Notes: generated by a model from the sequence alone, not told the origin. A stretch of DNA of 64,000 bases from Lates calcarifer (GCF_001640805.2 NC_066833.1:7822564-7886563), one strand, 5' to 3'. Positions 35,735 to 48,960 are shown, numbered from the stretch's first letter. Made by a program: numbers and translations.

Positions 35735-38179
35735 TGGAGGGGGATAGGCCGAAGAGGAGGAGGTGGGTGAGGGTTTTTTTTTTTTTAAAGCAAATACCGA
35801 TGAAGTCTAGCGTACAGGGATAGAGGAGGGTTGGAGGAGGGTGAAGTAGAGTGATTCTGAGGGGAGGGGGGGCACCCTCCTCCTCCCCCTCCACCACAAC
35901 CACCCACTCCTGCTGAGTAAACTCAAAAGTTGGAAAAGAGAGAGAGAGGAGAAAGGCTTCACCTGGCTCGTCCCACTCTGACCTCCTCTCGCTGTAGAAA
36001 TGAAGCCGTCACCTCAGGACAGGGATGTGTTAGGTGTGCTGGGGCGGAGGGGGGGTTCTGGGGCTTCAGCGGTTCGGCCGAAAAATATTTGCACTGGAAT
36101 TTAGTGGCTGCTGCTTTTTCTCTTCAGCACTGAGTAAACCTCTGACCTGCTCTGAACATATCAACATGTTACAGTTCAATTCCCACAGTATCTGACTGAA
36201 GATCTGTGTACATTAACATGAGTGTAAAGTCTCATCATCAGTGTGTGAATGTTTCTATAATGGAGTATAAACTCCTCCACAGAGCGGATGTTTGGTTGTA
36301 GGTGTTTTGTGGCTGCTGAGGTTGTAGAAATATAGAAATATAATAGAATATCTGTGCTTGTTCTCTGTAACTGTAACTGACACTAAAGCCTGACAATGTC
36401 CATAAAACCACTGATTTCTCCTTCAGCTAAAAACTATCTGGCATTTTTAAAGCTCATTTAAATTGTCAGGCACAGGAAACAGGAAAAGTCTCTTTTCTTA
36501 AAAAAACAAAAAACAAAAAACAAATACATTTAATTTTTAATTATATATAAATTCATGAGATGGAGAGAAGTGAGATCAGTTGTTACAGAGCAGGACATGT
36601 GTCATGATTAGATATTTAATTCACTTTACAGCCTCACTGATCCTGGATTTTTGGGGCCGATACCAACTCATATGTGGCATATATATATAAATAAATAAAT
36701 TATATTTAGCTGTAAGTAATTTCAGGTGTCAATGTAAGGCTGCAATTAATCATGTAATGTATTGATAAGTTAGTATTAGTTCCATAACAAGGCTGCAATG
36801 AAAAATTATTTCCATTATAAATGAATCTGTTTTTTATGAATTGTTTGGTCTGTAAAATGAAAATCACTCATTTATTATTAGATCTTAGAAAACAGTGAAA
36901 AATGCACATTTTTCTGAATCCAACACAAGTCTATAAAATGGTAATTTTGTCAGGTTAACAGTAAAAAACTGGAAGATAATCAATAATCACTGACAATAAT
37001 GGGAGCAGAAAGAGGAGAAGCTGGAAACTGTTATTTTGTGTTGTTTTAAATCATTTATGTTCTCAAACATAATGAATGAAGCAGAAGTTTTAACCTGAGT
37101 AAATAATGGGGTGTGGGGGGTTGCTGTAAAAGACAGCGTCACGTCGAGCGATGCCACCACGATCACTCAGTCTGTGCTTCAGAGGGCGAGAGAGGTGGAA
37201 AAACATGAGAGAGAGAGGGATGGTCGCTCACACTCATCTGTAGAGCCCTTCACTGAAACCTCATTTTAACACTTGCTCTTTCGAGGTGTCCCCTTCATTC
37301 TCCCTCAAGTGTGTGAGGCTAAATAGGCCCACGTCATACCTGGGGTTGGGGGGGTGAGGTTTGGGGGTGGGGGGCGAGCACATCGCAGCTCTGAGCAGCT
37401 CTGAGTGGACACTCAAATCCCTGAGGTCAGGGTGGACCGTAGCACTGAGCATTCGAGTCGTTCGGGCTCTGAAACGTCGAGCTGATATGTATTTAACAAG
37501 ATGTTTAAAAAGGCTGTTACAGGCTGATTGACCTCATCAGTCACTTCATCTACAGCACGAACACACAACTGGAAACAGGTTCGCTCAGGACAAACTGTAA
37601 AACCAGGCCTAACAACTCTGTTCCTGTTCCTCTGCTGTAAAACTTAAGCTGCAGAAGAAGAAACATGAGACGCAGCCTGCTCCATTATCTCCAAAAAGGG
37701 AGTAAAGCTCAAACAGATTCAGTCTTGTATACAGTGAAGCCCATGTGATGCATGATGTGTCATCAGCAGCACCGAACAGAGGCCTTCCCATCACAGCCCA
37801 GCTCCTCACTCACTGACTCATTGGAAACCCAGTTTCCCTAAAGTGTTTCAGCTCGAACATCATCATTGTCTGTCGGCCTGCTAAGAGACAATGGTGGTCA
37901 TGGCTCTGCTGTTGTGGGGGAGCCCTGCCCAGGTCACAGAAGGTCATTTCAGAGGGGGGAGGGGGAGGGGAAGACTGATTTCATTATCTCAACACAAAAT
38001 AAACTCTCTGGACAATGTAAAGTGACAGGTCGTTTTTTACACTTTGAATCTTTTCTGTTTGTCTTTACATTTTACAGCCCAGTTTGTCCTGAATTGATGC
38101 TGAACTTTCTGTTGCTTCTGCATCAAATGTCATTAAAATACTAAAAAGAAGAGTGTATAGCAAACAGAGAGATACCTTC

Positions 38180-38345
38180 ACATTAAAGGTAACTCTGCTA
38201 TTTTTGAACCGGAGCCTTATTTTCCCACAGGGACACAAATCTTTGGAATTGATGCAGTTTTGAGTGAGAACAGTGAACTCACCGTGAACAGATTCATACA
38301 GAGACTTTTACTTCAGTAAAGTATCTGATTATTTCTTCCACCTCT
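38180..38345 (+). repeat. Dispersed repeat family 2, copy 3
   Basis: AAAGGTAACTCTGCTATTTT, TGAACCGGAGCCTTATTTTC and GGACACAAATCTTTGGAATT, then GAACAGTGAACTCACC, parallel the copies at 11700 and 15090. Lies inside gli2 intron 1. Confidence 0.5.
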
Positions 38346-39299
38346 GAAAATCACTCAGTAACACAAACACACTAACAGATGGAGGCCACAGTATTTCAGC
38401 AGCTGCTGTGTTCTAAAAAATAAAATCACTGTTTTTGTGAATGGACTCTGGTAGTGACTGGTAGTGATGCTTCTGTTTGTCAGCTGAGAAAACTCCACAC
38501 TTCCACATTCTTTCAATTTTCTGATGGACTGTAACTGAAACTGACAGTCCATAATGGCCTCCAGGATCCAGGTCATACATTTGATTCTCAGAATCAGGAC
38601 TATCTGTGGTTTGGACAGAAGAGGGAATCATGAGCTGCTGTATGAGAAACCTTAACTAACTTCTTTCTGGCTGGTATAAAGAGATGATGATCTGTCACTG
38701 CCATCAGGTGTATAACTGTAAGAGATGTTTTCTCTTCACTGTATCATTATCACCTCCTCATCAAAGCAGGCTGTTCTGTGTGACTGTGAGCTATTAGGAC
38801 AGACTGACACAGGCTCTCAGACAATGGCATATTGTCTTTGATGTTTGCCACGGGCTCTAATCTGATGCAGAGGCAGAGGCTGGGGTCTACGAGAGGCCAC
38901 TGACAACAACATCAAGCCAACACAGATAGAGAGGAGGGGCAGTGTTTGAGCTGCTGAGGGGAGAGGCTGAGGAGTCTGTAAGTTATGATTTACACTGGGC
39001 CCTCACATAGCTACAAAGTCGACGCAGCCTCAAGGGCAGAGCTGCTTTTCTTACGTTTCCATATGATGGGAGATATTAGATTCCACATCAGGCTGACTCA
39101 GAGCCAGGCCACAGTCTCCTCTCAGAGAGAAGCCAGAGACAAGAAACGCAGAGACAGAGCTGAGTTTGGATTCAGAGACATGTGGTTGTCTTTAGCAACC
39201 AGCTCCGTAAGCTCTCCTCCCTCCTTCTCCCTCTTCCTTCTCCTCCTCCTCTCACAACATGTCTGCCCCCCCCCCCCCCCACCGTGTGGCTCGGGGCCA

Positions 39300-39490
39300 G
39301 AGTGAGGTTTGTTGGTGTTTTGTAATCAGCTCATTAGAGAGAAAGTGGGATGAAAATCACTCTGGTTACGTGCGGGGCCCATCTCTGAGCTTGGCCATTT
39401 CACATGCGAGACTTGAAGTCAGGCTGAACTCAGCGGCGTCACCAGTCGGTCGTAGAGTGGCGAAATATTCCCGGAAAAAAAGTTGGTGAA
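39300..39490. promoter_or_regulatory. Candidate conserved non-coding element in intron 1
   Basis: Unique sequence with higher CpG than its neighbourhood (GTTACGTGCGGGGCCCATCT, GCGGCGTCACCAGTCGGTCG) and TAATCAGCTCATTAG. No exon signals fit. Regulatory role is inferred only. Confidence 0.27.
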
Positions 39491-40729
39491 GACAGCAGAA
39501 ACTCTACATCTACAATGTCAGTCGTCTGCTCAGTGTGGACAGCTGCATGTTTACAGCAAAAATACAAAGAGCTGAAGTTTGGATTCATAAAACGGACAAC
39601 AATATTAACATGGTTATATTTTACCTTGTGTTTAAATCAACTTGATTTATTTCATTAACGTTACCCTGAGCCTCATATTTATCTGACCAAGTTCTGATAA
39701 GACACACTGCATCGATTTTACACTTTATAATCAGTTTACTCATCATGTTGAGAATAACTCTTATAGGAATAATTATTTGACAATGATAATTACTGATATG
39801 AAAATTTTCATTGTGATAACGTTTTTGACCATATCACTCAGACCTAACAGCTCCAGGTAAACAGGGTTTACTATGCTGCTTCTGTTTAATGAACGTAACA
39901 TGTGAGAGTTGTGTTCCTAACTTTACTGCCTCATATCCATCCACCTGTCTGAGTGGGTTTATGTCCAACAGGAGCCAGGTGTTTCCACTTCCGACCACTG
40001 TAGTTTCTTTTTATAAAAAAATCACTTTGTGTCTGAAACAAAATGACATCTCAGTGAGTGGTAATTGTAACTAATGTAGACGTTAGTAACAGAGGTGATC
40101 TCACCTGGTGAGGTAACAGCTGCTGCTGACGAGTTCCTGACAACACAAACACACATGTACAGACGCCCCCCCCCCCAGTCACCAAAGGTCTGAGATCTGG
40201 GTGTAGGTCGCAGCAGCTGGCTGCGTGAGCCGACACTGCACATCTACACAACTACAAACTGACAACTATCACCAGCACTTCTACTGCAGTGGTGAATTCA
40301 CCACAACAATGTGGAAGTCGCACCACACTGAAACCTGAGTGGAGCAAACACCAACTTTGATCTGGCCAAATCTGACAGACATAGACACACACACACACAC
40401 AGTAGCTGCCAGAGTTATTGACAGCTGAAGCAGGGGAGAGAGAGTGCTAACAACACATTTAGGATGAATGACTTGGACCAAATGCTTCAGAGAAGCCGGC
40501 TCGACTCAGCAGAGTGAAATGTGGTGCAGGTGACAGCTGCAGCTCTGACACACACACATACACACATCACCTCTGTCACATGGATACAGTATTATTTTTA
40601 CTATCAGTTCACCTGCCAGTTAACATGTATGATCCTTACAAGATGAAACCTATTAACTAATTGGTTAATTAAGTGTTTCAGGACTTAACAAATCATTGGG
40701 TGCTGTACTGATGTCTGCCGGTTTGTACT

Positions 40730-41150
40730 TACATTAAAGGTGAATTCCACCAATTTTACTCATCTAAGTAAATTTATGAGTTTTAGAAAGTACTGTTGCA
40801 TACATGCAGAGTTGTAGAAAATCTTTTGTGTCTCCTGAGGGAGATGCATAAAATCTGAGTCCTCAGCTGATGTCACTCAAGTCAGTGTCTACAGTCACTA
40901 CAAGGGTGAAAATGAAAAAGAAATCTGGTGGCATGGACTTAGAAAGAAGTGAGTTTACCCTACCTCTGTAGCCCGATCCTATCTCTGCTTCTAGCCACTA
41001 GCTTAAGGCTACATCAGCTGCTACTAGCATCACAGCTACATTGCTGAATTATTTCTGGTTCTCCTGGACCAAATGTGATCTTTTTTTGAAAAAAACTGTC
41101 CATCATGAGTCCAACAATGTTACAGGAGTGCCGTGCTAAATTGGTGGACT
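40730..41150 (+). repeat. Dispersed repeat family 1, copy 2
   Basis: ATTAAAGGTGAATTCCACCA opens the copy. TGTAGAAAATCTTTTGTGTC, AGAAAGAAGTGAG and CATCATGAGTCCAACAATG link it to the copies at 7155 and 59470. Non-coding. Confidence 0.55.
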
Positions 41151-42250
41151 ACTCTTTCATTTGTAAGTTTTAAAGCTTGTGTCAGCGTCTGTTCATTGAC
41201 TTAGTTACAGTACTTGATTCTCTCACAGGACAAAAGCAAAAACCCAAATTGCAGCCATGTATTTTCCTCCCTGCCAGGGACTATAGGGTTTGAGCTCCAC
41301 ATCTGTTTTCTGTTGGTTGAGGGAGACGAAAAGATCAACCACAGGATATTGCCTTTACTAGAAGGAAAGGTCAGGTTCAGGGGTGGGGTAAGAACTCATC
41401 CACAAGGTTTTTGTCTGCTGTTTTAGATGCCTTCTATATTACATCAGTTGTTAGCTGTTCCTTGCTCTGTATCTTCTGCAGCCCACTGGATAGTTGGGTT
41501 TTGGTGAGGGATTTGAGTCCTCATGTGCAGTCTGCAGATTGTAATAGTTTGGAACAGGCAGGAGATTAATAAAACCTGGAGTGTGGTGGAGAAACATTTT
41601 AAATATTTAAAAAGCCCTAATTTACATGATTAAAAGAATGAACACACAGAATGTACACATATGGACGATCACGCTCTAGACCAATGTGATGAATCATTTT
41701 GAATGGGAATTTGAATCACCCACAGATTTAATTTTCTTTAAAGCAAGTTAAGCTCTTAATCATCCCCCCATAGAAAATCCTCACCTTGGTTTGATAAAGC
41801 CACATCATGACAATACCCTTCCCGCTCAAGTGACCTGAAATCTATACGAGCGATTGCCTGTAGTGATGTTGTTTCAACCTCTGAATTAGACTAATGGCTA
41901 ATGTGTTGCTGTCAGACCTTTAACAGTCTGTTTCACGAGCTTTCAGACCTGAGCTTCAAATCTTCACAGGGACATGTTTCTCCAAAGACAAATGATTCAC
42001 CCACAGAGAATGTGCCCTGTCTTAGTCTAAACTTGTCTTCTCCCAGAGGTCTCTGTAGCTTGCTGTCAATTGTATCATCTGTCGACAAGAACAAACACTC
42101 CTGGTCTGATATTGATTGCTTTGTGTTGATATCTTACAAATTTTGCAGGAATACATCAAAGCTTTGCAAGGTTTAGTTTGTTTTAGATTCTAAAAGTTTT
42201 CCATAAAATCAGAGCAAGCCTGTGAATATTCTCATTTATCCAGGTCATAG

Positions 42251-42332
42251 TTATCTCAAAGAAGTTTAATCAAAAGCAACTGGACTTAGTTGTAAAACAA
42301 CAACTAAGTCCAGTTGCTTTTCTTTGAGATAA
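42251..42332. repeat. Long near-perfect hairpin in intron 1
   Basis: A 22-nt arm at 42272-42293 (AAAAGCAACTGGACTTAGTT plus GT) pairs perfectly with 42300-42321 across a 6-nt loop. An outer stem TTATCTCAAAG (42251-42261) pairs with CTTTGAGATAA (42322-42332), leaving a 10-nt bulge on the left. AACTTCTTTGAGATAACTAT-like text is familiar from a fish interspersed repeat, so it may be a folded-back repeat end. Confidence 0.8.
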
Positions 42333-45300
42333 AATCAGAGCAGAATCAGGTTTGTAATTCTCTGAGGATCTGTCACTATATGCGACGTATTACAGGTAAA
42401 TTCAAAGTAAAAAAAAAACAAACAAACAAAAACAAGCACATTTATAAATGAGCCCAATGCATGTGTACCACACGGTCACTTGCAGCTTATGAAAATGAAT
42501 ACAAACCTGCAGATGAGTTTTATCCTAAACTATGGTCTAATATAAGATATTGGTTTATAATCAGTGCTGTGATTAGAGCAAAGACCTTATAGGAACTGCA
42601 CGACTTTTCTTTCATCTCACTATGACCAAAGGAGCCTGTTAATATTTCTTTTTTTTTTCTGTGTTCTGTCCCATAAAATACAGAAATAAAATAAAATTAA
42701 AAACAACATAAGCCAGCAGGTATACCGTTTCTCATGTGGTAAACCAAAGGTGAAAGTTTTAGAATGTGGTTTTAAAAATTAGTACCATTTCACTGTTAGG
42801 TACTGCAGCAGTCAGGACTAAAAATGAAATGTGTTGTCTAAGGAAGGAAGTTTTTAAAGAGCAAACAGAGCTCTCATGGAGAGAACATTTGGTAAGTTAA
42901 ATTAAAGGTTTCTCATGAAACTGTTGCAGAGTACCGGAGAAAGTCCAGCCAAGGTGGTTAGGACCAGCCATGTGAGGGGAAAAACAGCTGCATTTTGTCT
43001 GAATTATGCAAGGAGCTCTCTAGATCCGGATATAGTGAAGGTCCTGTACAACTGAGGTACAGTGAAAGAAGAAGCCTGTGTGGACTCCTTCACCACCACC
43101 ACCCCCACTGCCTCCCCTGACTTCTACACCTGTCCACCTGTAAATTAGATCTGACGGTTCCAGCATTCCTCCTCAGTGTATCACTGGGTTTAGCCTTTTG
43201 CACACAAGTGCAACTGAAGAAATGACTGAAGCAGTGCATCATGTATCAAAGCTTAAAAAGACAGTTTTAGTGTTTTTCAGGTGTGTCCTCATGAAGGAAT
43301 CATTAGACGTTGCAGTCAGACAGAAACAAAAACAGTGGTAGATGATGTCCGACTTTAATACCAAGGACCATGGTTGTCATCTTGTTTCATACAGACAATT
43401 TCCTTTAATCATGGCCATGATCATTTGGCCATTTTGGGTTAAAGTTAGGGATAGGCCTGTTATAGGTAACCATATAACAAACATTTTTTTGTTATTTTGG
43501 TTCCCACCACCTTCTGAGTAAAATACCTGGGTCTTTGCTGCTAAATGCTTCGCTATGCAGTGAAGATGCTACAATGCTCTGTAGAGTTGAGGGTAACTTA
43601 GAGCTGCATTCAAACAGTTATGGTTGCTTCTCTCTGATGTTTCTGAAGGGCTAGTTCAGCCTAGTACTAGCAGCAGTGGTGGGTGGAGCATTTTCAGAGA
43701 TCCAGAATTTCTCAGTGTGGATGTGCTTCCAGTGCCTTTTCAGAGGTTTTCAGACATACTTTAAAACATGTCTTGAGGGAAACTTTGATGCTGAATGATA
43801 TTTAAAAACTAGTGTGAGGATATTTACAGCTGAAATGCAGTGGAGTATATGGGACTTGTGCTACTTGTACTGTAAGTGAGCACATTCAGAAGCTAAGCAA
43901 AGTACTCTAAGTGGCACGATTTCATCTCCAACAACAGTCCTCAAAAATAACATGTCAAACATCACATCTGTGATGAAGACAAAAATATGTAAAACAAAAC
44001 CATATTTTGGCTTCTGGTGGATGTTATGTTAACCTGCATGTGTGTCACCATCATGACTAGAGAGGTCTGCAGGTGGCATAAGGGCAAGGAGACCTCACCT
44101 ATCCTTCTCTGTTGTGTTTGCCAAGTGAGCAGAGTGTGGGACAGCAGTTGGTGAGTTTCTTATTGCGCCTGTGCAAATTTTCTGTGTGCACCCATGTGTG
44201 TGTGTGCGTGTGTGACAGTTTGTGTATGTGTGTGAGTGTGAGTACTGCCAGGAAAGAGAGCCTACCAGCATACGGATCGCATTGACTGAAAGATAGGAAG
44301 GAAGAAAGTAAGAAGAGCAAAGCCTGGAAATCTTCAAAATGAGAGGGCCTCTTTTGATGTGTGTTTGCATTCCTTTCAGTGTTGGTGAAAGGGGAGCTGT
44401 TGAACGGTAGTGGAGGAGAGGAACACTTGAAACTGAACGAGGCGCTAGGAAAAACACACACCAGGTCTCATAACAAAAAGTCTGGATGGGGGGGGGGATT
44501 AGAAGGTAAATTAACAGCAAGAAGAAGAGCCAGAAGAAAAGATGAGGCAGAGAGACTATTTGTCTGCGAATGAGAGGAAAGTAAATTACCGACCTGAACT
44601 GTGAATTCATCAGTCAAGTGATTCTTCTTTAAGATAATCTATAATCTATCTAACAAATAACTCTGCACTGGAAACAAGTGGAGGTCTCTGACCTTCTTAT
44701 GATTTTAAAACTGACCTTAACAGAAGAAAACATAACAGTGACTTTCCCCATTACCTCAGTCTTTTTCCTGTGCCTTGTGTGGTTAAGTGGCATGTCTGGA
44801 CGGTCCATCAGAGTCAGACATACAATCCCTGCTATAAACTATACTCTTCCCTGTCAATATTTCCATCCTGTGCCTAAACCTGTGAACAAAAAAGTCTAAG
44901 TTCTGCATTCACCCGAAACATATTCATATTCTTCCTACTGGGGATGGACTGTGATTGAAACTAGCACTGAAGAATTTGTTTAGTTTATTAAATACAAGAT
45001 ATATTGCTTGGCGTCTGAATTCATTACTAGAACACTTAAACCAGCAGCGTCTCGGCTGGGGGGGAAAAAAAACACACACACAGACACAGTTTCTTCTCTA
45101 AACCTCATTCTGAATGTGAGATAATTCACTCAAGGCAAAGACGTTTCTCAATGGGAAAAAAAACATCCAGTTTTATGGTTGTGTGGCAGGAAGGAAGAAG
45201 AACAAAGCAGGCTCACTGTAAAACTTAGGTTGAAGGTTTCGGATATGGTTAGTCTTGCCTTTTCCACCACTCTGCATTGAAACTAACTAAATAAATCATT

Positions 45301-46149
45301 TAAAGCAATAATCTCAAAGGTTCTTACTTTTTATTTTGCTGCCAGACAGTCATTGCTGTGATGTTTTTGCTCTGCATTTCCCAGAAATCACTTCAAATGT
45401 TGATACTGGGGCATCTTGTCCCTGTTTTGAGGTGGTCTGTTCAGTGTCACTTGTTGTGATAAGAGGAATTTAAGACATTGGATGAAGAAATTTTCATGAC
45501 ATGGACAGAGGTTAGAGAGGTGATGTGTCACAACACAACATGAAACATTTGAAGTTTTATTCATGTTGCGTCATGAGAAATCATTTGGTTTCCTGAGCGT
45601 TAGGTGTGTTTTTTGTGGCGGGTGTAATCCTGTGCTAGTCTCTTTGAACCCCCCAGTTTCTGTGGTCATGTGGCAGAAGAGGGTGGGGTAAGGAGCGGGT
45701 GAGGAGGGGTGGTGGTGGAGAGGCGGTCTTATCCTGTTCGTGCCACAACGGACTGCCCAGCCAACCAGAAGATGAGAAAAGAAGTGCACCCTTGTTGTTT
45801 GCTCGCCTTTGGCCCCTGCCATCTGTCCACTCGGTCCCTGACACCTGTACCAGCCCGTCAGAGCTGAGCTTCCCTGTCACTGGGGGCAATATGGGTCTGG
45901 CCTATAGGGAGATGCCGACAAGCAGGGCAAATGCAACAGCTCCGGAGAATTAAGGAAAGAGGTGGGCTTGGGGTGGGAGGTGGGGGGGTTCAGGGTGAAA
46001 TTGGGGCCACTTTTTGAGAAACAAACTCAAATCCAGCAGTTTTACTTCCACTGTTGTTTTTTTAGATCCAACAGATTAAAATTTTAGGTAAATGACCTTT
46101 ACAGGTGCTTGTACCCGAAACCTCTCTCCATCAAAATATTGACTCGAGG

Positions 46150-46510
46150 TTCAGAGGCAATTGGAAAGCAAATAGTTGGCGTGCTGTAAAAGCATGGAAA
46201 CAGCCATTAATGCTGTACCAGATGTTCATCAGACGGTGATGTTAAGGGGAAGATTCATAGTTATTTTTAAGGGGCAGGCTGCTTGAAAGGCAAACGCCAT
46301 TGCTGTGAGCACTGGTGTGATCATGTGCACATCTTATCTGAGCCAAGAGGGTTCACTACCAAAAAAAAGAGCCTGCTCTCTGGCCAATGCTGAGTACAAT
46401 AAAGCACCCATGAAAAGAGCACATTAAATTCTATCACTAAGGTGATGTCAGAGTGACGGAGTCCTCCAAGACAAGACGGCTCCTGGCTAGCTCCAGGACT
46501 TGTCTTGGCA
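46150..46510. promoter_or_regulatory. Candidate conserved non-coding element in intron 1
   Basis: Unique sequence with CAGCCATTAATGCTGTACCA, GATGTTCATCAGACGGTGAT, CATTGCTGTGAGCACTGGTG and CACATCTTATCTGAGCC. Its right end holds a stem-loop (46466-46508). It lies 2 kb upstream of the coding exon. Enhancer function is inferred. Confidence 0.32.
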
Positions 46511-48197
46511 CCAGAAAAAAAAAGAAACAGATGCAGCCTAAACCTGTTAGTCGCCCACCTCTAATCGGCTTACACTGGCTCGGCGACAGGCGACTGGCAC
46601 CTCCAAAGAGTCACAGACATGGCTGCTAGTACACACACCTCACAATAAAGGATGACATGTTGGATATCCACATGAAACCAAAAACAGCACTTCACACATT
46701 CGGCTAGTGGTAACCAGATCACTGAACAATTACGCTTACCTTTTAGAGACAGAATCATTCTCAGCACTCATAACTATGTATTCACCTTTACATATCCTCA
46801 TCTCGTATTTTAAAGAGTGTGTTTTTAATATGTTCCTTTCATCCTTAAAATATTTATTATGCTCACTCTCACAGCCAAAAACCACATTTGTTTTGTTTGC
46901 ATGACTCCAGAGAAAATGAATGTCTGGATTGCCATTTCAGGGTGTTGCTTACGTCCGTTGGGCACAAGTCAAGTCATAAACACTTTTGGTTTAAAAGACT
47001 GGAGAGTGCAAAATTATTTCTTGGCATATTTGTGTGAAGTTTTAATCATCTGACTTCCTGTAGCTGCTAGCAGGTGTGAGAATGCCCCAAAGCATTCAGA
47101 TGCTGTAGTAAAATAAAGTTGAGAGTTCTTCCAAACCTTCACAGACCTTACATGGAAAAATCTCCTTTTCTTCACACTCATGAAATATGAAGTCAGCTAG
47201 TTACATCTCACTGTTCTGTCAAAGCACACAGACGTTTTCTCACCAGTGTCTGAAAGCAGGTGGAAAAGTTATGGCTGCAAGCTAGCTAGAGAGGGAAGAC
47301 TTTTCCCTCCCAGGCCAGGGGAGCGGGTCCTGTTTGTTCTTGGCAGAGGATGGATCTTGTAGGTCCCGACAAGTCAAACAAGTGGCACTTTGCCAAGTTA
47401 TCAGGCCATTCACACAGACATAAGGAGGTACTAACACAGTGCTAAAACCTTAGAGCTGAGGGCCACTCGTGTCTACAACTGGAACAGAGGGAGCATTGTG
47501 AACTCATTACATCAGACTGAGAAACCTGTATTTGTTTAGGTCCTGACTGGACAACACTTACACTGACACAAAGTGTGTTAAAGGCATACACAACTATAGA
47601 AATTACAGTGCAAACATTGTACTACACTTTAGTTGAAAAAAAGAGAATTTCACTGTCGTGTTTCTTAGATGACGGGAATAATCATTGTTTTTAGATGTAA
47701 GGTGCTCATTCCATAGAACTCCAGATTTAAGAAGCATCTTTACTGTACTCTATAAAGATATTAAGTCATGATGTGATTTTCTGCTTATAGCGTCTGTACC
47801 ACCAGCTTCTGTAATTTGTCACAGAGCATTGTCTGTATGTATCTGTGTAATTGTAATTTAAATGAACAAAGTTAAACTATTTACTTGTTGGTGTACAAAA
47901 AAACTGCAGCTCAGATGAGCTTTCTCTGTTGTCAGCGTGTATCTTATGTCTGACATCAACTTCTACACATTTCATCCCGTCACAGAGAAATTTGAAATAA
48001 GGAATAGAGGTTTGCAGGTTTTAGATTAGTTGGATTTTCTCTCTAAAATTGTCACAGTGTCATGATCTGACCAAAAAGTAAAGTTTAAAACCACAATTAA
48101 CATCCAGTTTCTTCAGCTGTCACTCAGGAGCAGTTTTTCTTTTTTTTTTTCATGGTCCTAGCCTACCTAACACTACTGTCTCTCTTGCCTCTCCAAG

Positions 48198-48336
48198 TTG
48201 TGCTGGACATTGAAGAGCAGCATGGAGACTTCAGCTCCAACAGCCACTGAGAAGAAGGAGTGTAAGGGCTCAGGTTTGGACGGAAGCAGCTTCTCAGAAC
48301 TCCCAAAAAAGCCCTCACCCACCACTATGACCAGAG
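48198..48336 (+). CDS. gli2: gli2 first coding exon (exon 2, 5' part of the gene)
   Basis: Gli2 is a C2H2 zinc-finger transcription factor that carries Hedgehog signals to target genes in the nucleus and cilium. Only its extreme N-terminus is encoded here. A pyrimidine-rich tract ending in CTCCAAG gives an acceptor at 48196-48197. The first 24 nt (48198-48221) are leader, and the ATG is at 48222 in context CAGCATGG. Thirty-eight codons follow, beginning METSAPTATEKKECKG and ending PKKPSPTTMTR, then one base (phase 1) before the donor AGAG|GTACAG at 48337. Mammalian Gli2 starts METSA, has an EKxEAK block, then an SSF- or GF-type block and a KK pair at matching spacing, whereas Gli1 and Gli3 begin differently. 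This region precedes the N-terminal repressor domain; the zinc fingers lie beyond the window. The exon frame is open upstream of the ATG, but no other start is as well supported. The paralogue (gli2a or gli2b) cannot be decided. Confidence 0.86.
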
Positions 48337-48737
48337 GTACAGTAATCTTCCAACACTGTTTTCTCACATTTACACTAGATACTTGATGTAGGGTGGACAT
48401 ACACCCAGTTGGCAGTTTATTAGCTACACCTAACTAAACCTGATGAAGTTTAAAACAACAGTACTGCAGTAAACTGCTCCCTTCATGAAGGTTACTAGCC
48501 AAATTACTGAATGATCTACTCATTTAATGGTTGGGTGATAAATTGCCAATACATGTGTTCATGTGAAACACTGGTATAATACAGCACTCTGGTATCCTGA
48601 TGTTTTTCTGTAGGATCATGCACTCTGCGGTTCAGTGAACTGAAACATTATGGCTATTCACATAAGTTGCTGGGTGGCACATGAAAAGACTTAGACCCAG
48701 AGATGTGCACTGCATGTTTCAAAGATGTCAAAGAATG

Positions 48738-48960
48738 GATGATGAAAAAATGTTATAATGAGGTCGAAAGACCTTGTTCTCACCTCCCGAGTGTAAATTA
48801 CATGAATTACTAAAAAAGGCTGGCATAGCAGTGGACAACATGGTGTATCAGAGGCCTCAGATAAAGGCAGGGAGGAGGGAGGGACCTTTGAAATGCTAAC
48901 AAGATGTCGTATGACATTGTGGTGGTATTTTTGCTTAATGATGGGTTTGGTGGCCTGCCA
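48738..48960. promoter_or_regulatory. Intronic element, copy A of a duplicated pair
   Basis: Non-coding sequence 0.4 kb after the gli2 coding exon. It holds block 1 (48760-48779, GAGGTCGAAAGACCTTGTTC), block 2 (AATTACTAA at 48805-48813) and block 3 (48933-48960, ending GGTGGCCTGCCA). The same three blocks recur in order at 49344-49514. TAAT-type homeodomain cores are present. An enhancer role is inferred from intronic position, complexity and the duplication. Confidence 0.5.

Larger units (their letters stand above)
34346..48197 (+). other. gli2: gli2 intron 1 (predicted)
   Basis: This 13.9 kb stretch runs from the GTAAGG donor to the CTCCAAG acceptor. I see no convincing exon. It holds a GT microsatellite (35717-35734), a C-run with CT tract (39219-39282), dispersed fish repeats (38180-38345 and 40730-41150), an 80-nt hairpin (42251-42332) and patches that look like conserved non-coding sequence (37120-37200, 39300-39490, 46150-46510). 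The open frames at 44095-44610 and 45571-45953 are overlapping low-complexity frames on both strands and are not gene-like. Confidence 0.5.

Noticed and set aside
44095..44610. 171- and 120-codon minus-strand frames
   Set aside because: Two overlapping frames, low-complexity hydrophobic and CA-repeat-derived, no domain.
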